Source: Acinetobacter johnsonii CIP 64.6 (GTDB lineage Bacteria > Pseudomonadota > Gammaproteobacteria > Pseudomonadales > Moraxellaceae). From it: DNA of 64,000 nucleotides. This document shows positions 53,503-61,951 of this stretch, one piece after another. The position numbers and the translations under genes are program-made. The stretch spans positions 180,844-244,843 of the forward strand of contig NZ_KB849234.1 in assembly GCF_000368045.1 (NCBI RefSeq), in the 5' to 3' direction. Under the pieces are notes generated by a model, which saw nothing but the letters and a program-made list of their open reading frames with translations, searched no databases and was not told where the DNA came from. Position 1 is the stretch's first letter. Every line of letters begins with the position of its first letter.

Positions 53503-54402
53503 ATGGAACTTAGACACCTTCGCTATTTCATTACTGTTGCTGAAGAACTGAACTTTAGTAAAGCAGCACTGAAACTTTATACCGCTCAACCCTCATTAAG
53601 TCAGCAAATCAAAGACCTTGAAGAAGATGTCGGCGTACAGTTACTGTATCGAACCAAGCGAAAAGTTGAACTCACGGAAGAAGGTGCTGTTTTCCTTGAA
53701 CAAGCACGTCTCACCTTGGCTCAGGCAGACAAAGCGGTCGCTATGGCACGCCAAGTGTCACAGGCCAAACAGCAGATGCTCCGCATTGGTTTTGTCCCTG
53801 TTGCGGAAATGAAAATCTTTCCTTATGTGCTGCCCAATTTAAGAGTACAAAACCCAGAATTAAAAATTGAGTTGTTCAGTATGAACAATACTGAGCAACT
53901 GCGTTTGCTGAAAAAAGGGGAGTTGGACATTAGCTTTACACGAAATAATGTTCATAGTGATGAAATCGAAAGCCAGTTTGTACTGCGTGAACCACTCATT
54001 TTCCTGTTGCCGAAAGACCATCCTTTGGCCCAATACGAGCGAATTCCTGTTAAAGCGTTAAATGGCATTGATTTTATTATTCCCGTAGCCGAGCAGTCAC
54101 AGACTTTGCACCAGACCATTTTGGAATTTGCCAAAGCCCACAATATTGAATTTAACATTGTGCAAAAAGCTGACAACATCCTATTCAATATCAACGCCAT
54201 TGGCTTGGGTCTCGGCTGTACAATTTTACCTGGTTATGTTGCGCCACTTAGCATGAATAACACGGTAATTCGTCCACTTGAGGTTGAGCTGCCGTATTTG
54301 GATCTGTATGTGAACTATCGTAAAAATAACAGCTCACTAGCAGTAACTAGATTTTTAGAATTACTGACTCGGGTATTTTATTTGGATATTAACCGCGAAT
54401 AA
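53503..54402 (+). CDS. LysR-family transcriptional regulator (BenM/CatM-like)
   Basis: A 299-residue LysR regulator with helix-turn-helix ELRHLRYFITVAEELNFSKA and LYTAQPSLSQQIKDLEEDVGVQ (the latter LysR core), and a ligand domain from about 90 (MLRIGFVPVAEMKIFPYVLPN). The whole pattern resembles the CatM/BenM branch that senses aromatic acids, but no catabolic genes are nearby. It is divergent to the CDF gene, which it may regulate. Confidence 0.92.
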   Translation: MELRHLRYFITVAEELNFSKAALKLYTAQPSLSQQIKDLEEDVGVQLLYRTKRKVELTEEGAVFLEQARLTLAQADKAVAMARQVSQAKQQMLRIGFVPVAEMKIFPYVLPNLRVQNPELKIELFSMNNTEQLRLLKKGELDISFTRNNVHSDEIESQFVLREPLIFLLPKDHPLAQYERIPVKALNGIDFIIPVAEQSQTLHQTILEFAKAHNIEFNIVQKADNILFNINAIGLGLGCTILPGYVAPLSMNNTVIRPLEVELPYLDLYVNYRKNNSSLAVTRFLELLTRVFYLDINRE

Positions 54403-54727
54403 ATCTGCAGTGAGTCCTCATTACTCATCTTATTCGGCGCGCTACTATTTTCTGAATAATAAATAGCTACGCGCCTTTCTCACAGAACTACACGCTGTAT
54501 GACAAGCAGATTTTCATCTTTTTTTAAGCGATGTCGATGCCTTCTCGCTTTTTCCTTTTGCATTCTTTTTAAGCTAGGATAGGCTAAGAAAAACAGGCTT
54601 TTGTCAGGTTCCCTACAACTGAAGTCCGAACACAGACTAATCCTAAAGACGTAGGTACTCTTACTTAAATAGGCACTGCGATTTTAGCTGCACGAAAAAA
54701 AATAATAAAACACAGAAGGAGAAAATT
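54403..54727. other. Intergenic region upstream of the DUF1345 gene
   Basis: About 325 bases after the LysR gene. It contains a hairpin terminator (54436-54479, listed separately) and then sequence leading to the DUF1345 gene with AAGGAG before its start. No other feature seen. Confidence 0.55.
54436..54479 (+). terminator. Terminator after LysR gene
   Basis: GGCGCG (54436-54441) pairs with CGCGCC (54470-54475), and CTATTT with AAATAG inside, followed by TTTCT. Confidence 0.6.
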
Positions 54728-55405
54728 ATGCCGATGCCCACTTTGCAGCGTTTAAAAACAGCAATGAAATTTCGCCCCTTCTTTTTCATTAGTTTTTTGC
54801 TGACTGCTGTTTTTTATACGCTGCTGAATACATTTACCGACTGGTCTTGGTCGACCAATTTATTGATCAGTTGGAATATTGCCGTCTCAAGTTATTTAGT
54901 CAAAACTATGACCACCCTGTGGTCTGTTGACCATCGACACATTCTGCAACATGCACAACAGCAAGATGCCAGTAAATGGATCATTCTACTGTTGGTCATC
55001 CTGACTTTGCTCATGTGCTTAATTGCGATTGTATTAGAATTGACTCATCTTCCGAATGACCCAACCATCAAATATGGGCACTTGGCGCTGTCCTTACTCA
55101 CTATTATTAGTGCATGGTTCTTTATGCATACCGTGTTTGCCATTCATTATGCACATGACTATTATCTGGCTCTCGCAGACCAACAAGATGCAGGCTTAGA
55201 CTTTCCCAAAACGGCTCAACCGACCTATCCCGACTTTTTATATTTTAGTTATGTGATTGGCACTTCTGCGCAAACCGCGGATGTTTCCATTACCTCACGT
55301 TCGATGCGTATTCTCAATATTCTGCACATTATTTTAGCTTATGGTTTTAATACCTCTATTCTCGCCATTAGCATCAATGTCGCGGCGGGTTTTATCACGC
55401 TTTAA
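54728..55405 (+). CDS. DUF1345 membrane protein
   Basis: A 225-residue membrane protein with about five hydrophobic segments. DUF1345 family marks are FMHTVFAIHYAHDYYLALAD, YPDFLYFSYVIGTSAQTADV and the final GFNTSILAISINVAAGF. It is preceded by a good AAGGAG ribosome-binding site (54716-54721). The family includes a YP-D-F-Y conserved motif but no known activity. Confidence 0.88.
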   Translation: MPMPTLQRLKTAMKFRPFFFISFLLTAVFYTLLNTFTDWSWSTNLLISWNIAVSSYLVKTMTTLWSVDHRHILQHAQQQDASKWIILLLVILTLLMCLIAIVLELTHLPNDPTIKYGHLALSLLTIISAWFFMHTVFAIHYAHDYYLALADQQDAGLDFPKTAQPTYPDFLYFSYVIGTSAQTADVSITSRSMRILNILHIILAYGFNTSILAISINVAAGFITL

Positions 55406-55663
55406 ACGTTTTTTTTCATTTCTTGGTCATCCTCACAAATGACAACTATCCAATATAAAGGCGATGATTGAAGTTCTTTCTGCGACAACATCACAAAAAA
55501 AAGCCCCATCAAAGAGCTTTTTCAAATCACAAACCCAACAATTAAATGAACCGTTCATCAGCCTTAAAACATACTAAAGACAAAAGCTTTAAAGATGATC
55601 GACCCAAAACAGGCAGGCTCACTCTGACCATCTTCCACAGGTTATATATTTAGACCACTCAAG

Positions 55664-56332
55664 TTAAATCACTTGTTTCAGGTCAACATATTGTAATAAA
55701 TGCTGCTGCAAGCTCGGCACATCATCTGCGATGGCTAAAGGTTGATATTGTCTGAGCGTTTCAGGTGTGTGCACCCCATAGCTCACCCCGATTCTCGGCA
55801 TGGCAATATTACGCGCCATTTCTAGGTCATAACTGGTATCACCGACCATAATCGCGCTTTCCGCAGACACACCCGTTTCAGCTAAAATCTCTTCCAACAT
55901 CAAAGGATGCGGTTTAGATTTGGTCTCACTGGCAGCACGCGTTGTCACAAATAGTGCTTGGCTCTGTGTTTGCGCTAATACTCGATCTAAGCCTTTACGA
56001 CTTTTACCTGTCGCCACCGCCAACTGTAAACCCGTTTCACGTAAGCCATTCAACATATCGGCTACGCCGTCGAACCAGACATCACCTTTCGAGTTCGCCA
56101 CATAATGCTCGGCATAGCATTGCAAAATCTCAGTATGTAACTCAGGCACTTGAGGAAATAATCGCTGCGCGACTTCTGGCAAACCTAAACCAATAATACT
56201 TTTTGCTGCATCAGCAGTTAAAGGTTGTGCAAATTGCTGCGCGGCAAACAATAAACTCGCCACAATCTGCCCCACAGAATCAAATAAAGTCCCATCCCAA
56301 TCAAAGATAATCAGTTCTACAGGTTTGTTCAT
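55664..56332 (-). CDS. HAD-superfamily phosphatase (phosphoglycolate-phosphatase-like)
   Basis: A 222-residue HAD-IA enzyme. Motif I is LIIFDWDGTLFDSVGQ, motif II VATGKSRKG, motif III KPHPLMLEEILAE and motif IV IMVGDTSYDLEMARNI. It fits the Gph/phosphoglycolate phosphatase group. Its position just after rluC in the same direction is seen in many Gammaproteobacteria. Substrate inferred only from family. Confidence 0.92.
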   Translation of the reverse strand: MNKPVELIIFDWDGTLFDSVGQIVASLLFAAQQFAQPLTADAAKSIIGLGLPEVAQRLFPQVPELHTEILQCYAEHYVANSKGDVWFDGVADMLNGLRETGLQLAVATGKSRKGLDRVLAQTQSQALFVTTRAASETKSKPHPLMLEEILAETGVSAESAIMVGDTSYDLEMARNIAMPRIGVSYGVHTPETLRQYQPLAIADDVPSLQQHLLQYVDLKQVI

Positions 56333-56410
56333 GCTGGGGTTCCAATATTTACTTTTATAAAGTCAATTTACACGATGCATTTGCTACACGATGGCGAAAA
56401 GGATGTCGCC

Positions 56411-56519
56411 GTTGAGCTGACTTGCACTTCGCTTTAAAGCAGTGCTTAAAGCGCGTTCAGGACTTCCATCAGCTCAACAAAAGATTTTTGTTACTTTTCA
56501 TCTTTGAAAAGCAAAGATG
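56411..56519. repeat. Nested palindromic intergenic element
   Basis: In the gap between the HAD gene and rluC: GTTGAGCTG (56411-56419) pairs with CAGCTCAAC (56470-56478); inside, GCACT/AGTGC flank GCTTTAAAGC (56424-56445); then CATCTTT/AAAGATG (56499-56519). Such layered palindromes suggest a dispersed repeat of the kind common between Acinetobacter genes, or a folded RNA between co-directional genes. Confidence 0.5.
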
Positions 56520-56602
56520 ACCAATACAGCATCCTTTTAAATTAATCACAACCAATAAAAGTCATGGTTTTATCACTTCTCCCAAAATGGAAGGGAAAAG
56601 AC

Positions 56603-57541
56603 TTAGTCCTTCTTCTGTGCTCTTAGCTGCGCCACAATACTCTGCATATCTTCAGGCAAAGGCGCTTCAATCGGTGCATAACCTGGGATGTCTAAACGCA
56701 TTGCATGTAGACATAAACGACGTGGCTTCGGCCCTTTATATTCTGTTTCATGACCATACTTATCATCACCTACCAATGGATGACCAATGCTTAAACCATG
56801 CACACGAATTTGATGGGTACGCCCTGAAAGCGGCGATGCATAGACTAAGGTTGCATGCATAAAACGCTCAGCCACATTCCACTGTGTTTTAGACTCTTTA
56901 CCTTCACTCGACACACGCACACGACGCTCACCATTGGCCAGTTCATAACGGTGCAAAGGCGCATCAATTAACTGCTTGTCTAAACTCACCACACCTTTGA
57001 CTACAGCAGCGTAAGTTTTCTTAATTTTGTGTTCACGTAGCATGTCTTGCAAACTTTTTAAGACACTACGTTTTTTAGAAATCATCACCAAACCTGAGGT
57101 ATCACGGTCAATACGATGAATCAGTTCTAAGTATTTTTTACCTGTCGCGGCACGTAAGCCTTCAATCAGACCATAAGCCACACCACTGCCGCCATGCACG
57201 GCAATGCCAGATGGTTTATTGACGACCATCAAGCCCTCATCTTCATACACCACACGGCTGAGTAAACTCTGTGCTACTTTGTCAGAAACAGGTGCCGCAT
57301 TCTCATCTTTTTGTTCATAGCGAATCGGAGCCACACGAATCTGATCACCAATAGACAACTTAGTTTCTGCTTTTATACGCTTTTTATTCACGCGAACCTG
57401 ACCTTCACGAATCAGGCGATAAATACGACTTTTAGGCACACCTTTTAAACGGCTAAATAAAAAGTTATCAATCCGTTGCCCTGCTTGATGCTCGTCCACT
57501 TCAAACCACGTCACGTTTTGCCATTGTTGGGTAGAATTCAT
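56603..57541 (-). CDS. rluC: 23S rRNA pseudouridine synthase
   Basis: A 312-residue RluC/D-family enzyme that makes pseudouridines 955/2504/2580 in 23S rRNA. An S4 domain (RIDNFLFSRLKGVPKSRIYR) is followed by the catalytic LELIHRIDRDTSGLVMISKK with the active Asp (RIDRDTSG), then SEGKESKTQWNV and GRTHQIRVHGLSIGHPLVGD. The frame runs 23 codons further upstream, but ATG 57541 (MNSTQQWQNV) is the sensible start. Divergent from rne, as in Pseudomonas. Confidence 0.93.
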   Translation of the reverse strand: MNSTQQWQNVTWFEVDEHQAGQRIDNFLFSRLKGVPKSRIYRLIREGQVRVNKKRIKAETKLSIGDQIRVAPIRYEQKDENAAPVSDKVAQSLLSRVVYEDEGLMVVNKPSGIAVHGGSGVAYGLIEGLRAATGKKYLELIHRIDRDTSGLVMISKKRSVLKSLQDMLREHKIKKTYAAVVKGVVSLDKQLIDAPLHRYELANGERRVRVSSEGKESKTQWNVAERFMHATLVYASPLSGRTHQIRVHGLSIGHPLVGDDKYGHETEYKGPKPRRLCLHAMRLDIPGYAPIEAPLPEDMQSIVAQLRAQKKD

Positions 57542-58298
57542 ACAGTTACTGCGACCTAAAAAATACGTAATTTGAATAAAAAATGACCATTTAGGCTGTG
57601 CTTTACACAAGAAAGACTAGCTTAGCCCATAGGCAGATGGTACAAGGTTTGATATAGTCAGCGCACGGATACCACCATAAGTGAGTCAAAAGCTTAATCA
57701 TTTCAATTTTAAATTGAATAGTTAAGAAAATAACTCAACTCAGCTTGGAACGGTCCCAAAAGAATTATGCCGACGCCGAAGGCTTATTATATCGGCAAAA
57801 CAGCAAACTGTTAGGTTTAATTGTGCATCTGCACATAAATCAGTTTGCCCCAAAAAAATATGTGACCAACGAAGGTTGGTTTTTAAACGTAAACTGATAT
57901 ACATCAGATTAGTCGCTCCCTGATGTCGTATTCAGGCCACAGCGTTGATGCATATGGATCTGTTCAGTTGTAAAGGTACGATGATAATTCCGTATCAAGA
58001 CACCCTATCCAAAAAGAAGGGTTGCTCTTCGAGCAAATGTGACAGTGAAAGTTACTTACATCCAATGCACCGCTTGTCCGCCAGTGAAACGCGCAGGAGA
58101 CTTTAATCGTTTAAAGATTGAAGCCGTATTGCCATCATCAATATGTGAATCAAAACCGAAGCCGATCAAAAAGGCAGGTAATAAAACTCAGACCACAATC
58201 GGTTTATTTGAGATCTGAGCAAAATTGGTCCGTGATGTTTGATGTTCGCTACGTGTTTAGCGATAGTTTGCTGTGTATCACTATTAGGTGTTACACCC
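57542..58298 (+). promoter_or_regulatory. Long structured 5' leader of rne
   Basis: 757 bases without a gene lie between the divergent rluC and rne starts. From about 57770 this region is highly folded: CAAACTG/CAGTTTG (57804-57847) enclosing TGTGCA/TGCACA; ACCAAC/GTTGGT with a GAAG loop and T4 (57865-57884, terminator-like); CATCAG/CTGATG (57902-57925); TTGCTC/GAGCAA (58022-58036). RNase E autoregulates by cleaving its own 5' UTR in E. coli, and an rne leader motif is known for Pseudomonadales. A weak -10-like TATAGT is near 57653. Which hairpins matter is not known. Confidence 0.65.
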
Positions 58299-61200
58299 AT
58301 GAAACGTATGTTGATTAATGCAACACATGCAGAAGAGATTCGCGTTGCACTTGTCACTGGGCAGCGTCTTTACGATTTTGACTTAGAGAATCGTACCCGT
58401 GAACAAAAAAAATCTAATATCTATAAAGGTCACGTGACTCGCGTTGAGCCTTCTTTAGAAGCCGTCTTTGTTGAATATGGTGCGGGACGTCAAGGCTTCT
58501 TGTCTATGCGTGAAATCGCAAATTCATATTACCAAGCAGACCCACGCCAAACTTCAAACATTCGCGAATTGATTACTGAAGGCACAGAGCTTTTGGTTCA
58601 AGTTGAAAAAGAAGAACGTGGTAACAAAGGCGCTGCCCTTTCTACCTTCATTTCTTTAGCTGGTCGCTATTTGGTGCTTATGCCAAATAACCCGAAAGGT
58701 GGTGGTATTAGCCGTCAAATTTCAGGTTCAGTACGTGAAGAATTGAAAGAAATGTTGGCGTCGTTAAATGTACCTCGTGGCATGAGCGTGATTGTACGTA
58801 CTGCAGGTATTGGCCGTTCTCAAGAAGAATTACAACTCGACCTACAGCACTTACTTGATCTTTGGGCTCAAATCCAAAACACAGCAAGTTCTGGTCCATC
58901 ACCAATGTTGGTGCATCAAGAAGCGGGTGTAGTGACGCGTGCGATTCGCGATTATTTACGTGATGATGTCGCTGAAATCTTAATTGATTCAGAGCAAGCC
59001 TATAACGAAGCCTATAACTTCGTAAAAGCAGTCATGCCTCGTCAAATCGACAAGTTAAAAACCTATACGCTAAATGAACCGTTATTTGCGCATTTTGGTA
59101 TTGAAAGCCAAATTCAAACAGCTTATGAACGTGAAGTTAAACTTCCTGCAGGTGGTTCAATCGTTATTGACCAAACCGAAGCATTAGTATCAATCGACAT
59201 CAACTCTGCAAAATCAACCCGTGGTAGCGACGTTGAAGATACAGCGCTCAATACCAACCTTGAAGCAGCGGAAGAAATTGCACGTCAACTACGTTTACGT
59301 GACATTGGTGGTTTGGTCGTGATCGATTTTATCGACATGACCAAAGACCGCAACCAACGTATGGTTGAGGCGAAACTTCGCGAAGCAACACAAAGCGACC
59401 GTGCCCGTATCCAATTCGGTCAATTGTCTCGTTTTGGCTTGATGGAAATGAGCCGTCAACGTCTACGCCCTTCACTTGAAGAAGCAACAGGTTATGTCTG
59501 CCCGCGCTGTCATGGCACAGGTATGGTTCGTGACTTACGTTCATTATCGCTTTCAATCATGCGTAAAGTAGAAGAAATTGCGCTGCGTGAACGTCATGGT
59601 GAAGTTCAAGTACAGGTTCCTGTTGAAATTGCAGCATTCTTATTGAATGAAAAGCGTCACACGCTGGTTTACCTTGAACAAACCTCAGGTGTTCGTGTGA
59701 CTGTGCTTCCGCACCCACACTTAGAAACCCCACATTACGAAATTTCGTATAACCCTGAAGGCTTTGCACCAACCAGCTATGAACGTACAGAAGCAACACG
59801 TTCAAGCGAAAAAGAGTTGGGTTACGAGTCATCAGAATGGCATTTAGATGGCGCAGATCATGTGCATCAACATGCCGCTCCTGCGCCTGCACAACAAGAA
59901 AAAGGCAACAAAAAACCTCGTAACAACGCGCCACAACAACAAGTTGCGCAACAAACCCCTGCCCAAACGGCTCCTTCAAGCAGCCCATGTGCATGGTTAG
60001 AAAACTTGTTTGTACAAAAACAAGCTGTGACTGTCGATCAATCACGTTCTGCAAATAATGCTGCTGCTGCCATTGAGCAAATGGTGAATGGTGGTGCAGT
60101 GAGCCGTGGTCAGTTTGGTCAAGTTGGTACGCCTGCTGCGGCACCAGTTGCACCAAGCAATAATGTCTACATGAGCTCTGCACCTGTTCATGCAAAATCT
60201 GAACACCGTGAAGATAAGCATGTAGAGAAAGAAGAACGCGGCACACGCCACAACAAAAAGCGCCCTAATAAGCACAAAGAGTCACGTGAGCAAAATGCGC
60301 AACATAACAACCAAGTTCATGAAGAAATTGTGCAGGTCTCTCGTCAAGATCAACAGCGCCAAGATCGTTATGAACAACGTCCTGAACGCAATGAACCACA
60401 ACGCCAAGACCGTCATGAACAACGTTCTGAGCGCATTGAACAACAACGTCAAGACCGTCCAGAGCGCAGTGAACAGCAACGTCAGGAACCACGTGATAAC
60501 AAGCGTTCATCACGTCGCCAACACGGTGAGCAACAGCAAAACACTGATGTTCAAAACGAACAGCAAAATGCAATGCCACGTCGTGACCGTCGCAACCAAC
60601 CTCGTCCAGAACGCCCAAATCGCCACCGCGACCCAAGCGTACTGAATGAGCAAGCGACTGAAGCAGCGCCAGTTGTGGTTCAAGAACCTCAAGTTAAAGT
60701 TGAGTTGATTGAAGCACCGCGTCAAGAAATGATCACAACAGCCCATGTGGTCAATGTCGATCAAGCACAAAGTGAAATCGTGGCATTAACTCCGCCTACA
60801 CACACTGTAACCGAAACCAAGCCTCAGCAAGCGGCTGTTGCGAAACCAGAAGTTGAAGTAAAAGCTGAGAAAGTGGTGCAGGAGAAAGCAACTGAAGTTG
60901 TAGCAGCACCTGCTGAACAAGAAGCAGAGCAAAAACCACGTGAAAGCGTAAAACGTGCCAGCAATGACCCACGTCAACGCCGTCGCCAACAACGCGCTAC
61001 ACACACACAGCAAACTGAAGCACCTAAACTCACGCCTTCACAGGTGCCAACTTTAGGTCAGTACACCATCAGCAGCTTAATTCGCCATGTCTATGGTGAA
61101 GACTGTTCAGTGCTGATTGAACAGTTTGGTTTAATTCCAACCTTCAACCGTGCCCTTCAGAAATTTACTGAAGAGTATGCAGCAACGTTAAGCAAAACTG

Positions 61201-61781
61201 TGACAACGCCTGCTGTTGAAGCAGAGAAAAAACCTGTCACGCGTGATGTTGAAATCACAAAAGCTCAGCCTGAAGCAGAGCCAGTTCCAGTACTGGACCT
61301 GACACCGCCTGCACCTGTGTCTGAACAACGTGTTGCAAATGACCCGCGTGAGCGTCGTCGTTTAGCTAAACTTGCTGCTGAACAAGCCAAACAAGCACGC
61401 GAAACAGCGCCTGTTGCTGAGTCGTCAGCGCCTGAAACAGCGATTGTTGCAGAAACACCTGCTGCTGAAGCTGCGCCTGCTGTAACTCCAGAGGAAAACG
61501 AGCCTGCTCTTGTAACAAAAAGCGAAGCACTTATTGCCGTTGAAAGCAGTGAAGTGAAAAGCTCGGCTGATGTAGCTGCGGTTGAAGAAGTGAAAGTTGT
61601 TGTTGCTCCAGTTCAAGCCAAAGCACCTAGAGCGTCAAAGCAAGCTGAAAAAGTAGAAGCAACTGAAACTGTAGCGGAAATAGCTGCGGATGAGTCAGAC
61701 AAATCAGACTCGGACAAGCCAGTTCGCCCACGTCGTCCACGTGGTCGTCCACCGAAAAAAGCGAGCCCGACTGAGTCGTAA
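58299..61781 (+). CDS. rne: Ribonuclease E
   Basis: A 1160-residue endoribonuclease at the centre of mRNA decay and rRNA/tRNA processing. The N-terminal catalytic half starts MKRMLINATHAEEIRVALVT, with an S1 domain, the RNase domain acidic sites (ALVSIDINSAKSTRG, VVIDFIDMTKDRNQ) and the zinc link CPRCHGTG. The C-terminal ~600 residues are disordered scaffold: QQQ/AP-rich, a charged Arg/Gln/Glu repeat tract (RQDRHEQRSERIEQQRQDR), TLGQYTISSLIRHVYGED, and a final RPRGRPPKK AT-hook-like end. The frame's first 20 codons lack family sequence; ATG 58299 is the start. Confidence 0.97.
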   Translation: MKRMLINATHAEEIRVALVTGQRLYDFDLENRTREQKKSNIYKGHVTRVEPSLEAVFVEYGAGRQGFLSMREIANSYYQADPRQTSNIRELITEGTELLVQVEKEERGNKGAALSTFISLAGRYLVLMPNNPKGGGISRQISGSVREELKEMLASLNVPRGMSVIVRTAGIGRSQEELQLDLQHLLDLWAQIQNTASSGPSPMLVHQEAGVVTRAIRDYLRDDVAEILIDSEQAYNEAYNFVKAVMPRQIDKLKTYTLNEPLFAHFGIESQIQTAYEREVKLPAGGSIVIDQTEALVSIDINSAKSTRGSDVEDTALNTNLEAAEEIARQLRLRDIGGLVVIDFIDMTKDRNQRMVEAKLREATQSDRARIQFGQLSRFGLMEMSRQRLRPSLEEATGYVCPRCHGTGMVRDLRSLSLSIMRKVEEIALRERHGEVQVQVPVEIAAFLLNEKRHTLVYLEQTSGVRVTVLPHPHLETPHYEISYNPEGFAPTSYERTEATRSSEKELGYESSEWHLDGADHVHQHAAPAPAQQEKGNKKPRNNAPQQQVAQQTPAQTAPSSSPCAWLENLFVQKQAVTVDQSRSANNAAAAIEQMVNGGAVSRGQFGQVGTPAAAPVAPSNNVYMSSAPVHAKSEHREDKHVEKEERGTRHNKKRPNKHKESREQNAQHNNQVHEEIVQVSRQDQQRQDRYEQRPERNEPQRQDRHEQRSERIEQQRQDRPERSEQQRQEPRDNKRSSRRQHGEQQQNTDVQNEQQNAMPRRDRRNQPRPERPNRHRDPSVLNEQATEAAPVVVQEPQVKVELIEAPRQEMITTAHVVNVDQAQSEIVALTPPTHTVTETKPQQAAVAKPEVEVKAEKVVQEKATEVVAAPAEQEAEQKPRESVKRASNDPRQRRRQQRATHTQQTEAPKLTPSQVPTLGQYTISSLIRHVYGEDCSVLIEQFGLIPTFNRALQKFTEEYAATLSKTVTTPAVEAEKKPVTRDVEITKAQPEAEPVPVLDLTPPAPVSEQRVANDPRERRRLAKLAAEQAKQARETAPVAESSAPETAIVAETPAAEAAPAVTPEENEPALVTKSEALIAVESSEVKSSADVAAVEEVKVVVAPVQAKAPRASKQAEKVEATETVAEIAADESDKSDSDKPVRPRRPRGRPPKKASPTES

Positions 61782-61804
61782 TTCACCCTAGAGTTGTAAA
61801 TTTT

Positions 61805-61838
61805 AAAAACCTAGTCATGTCAGTGGCTAGGTTTTTTT
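61805..61838 (+). terminator. Terminator of rne
   Basis: AAAAACCTAG paired with CTAGGTTTTT over a 12-base loop, followed by further T. Confidence 0.85.
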
Positions 61839-61951
61839 GTTATTTTCGTCAGATTAGGTTGATTGCACTAGACCGAAACGATTAAAAGAACAAGTGTAGA
61901 AACTGAGCACTATTCAAACGCATTGGATTGCATAAAATAATTAGGATTCAT

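Noticed and set aside
58118..58318. Short open frame in the rne leader
   Set aside because: No ribosome-binding site; overlaps the rne start; the region is better explained as structured RNA.
59557..60246. 229-residue minus-strand frame inside rne
   Set aside because: Composition (Gln/His/Val-rich) is the mirror of the rne scaffold; the plus-strand gene is well supported.
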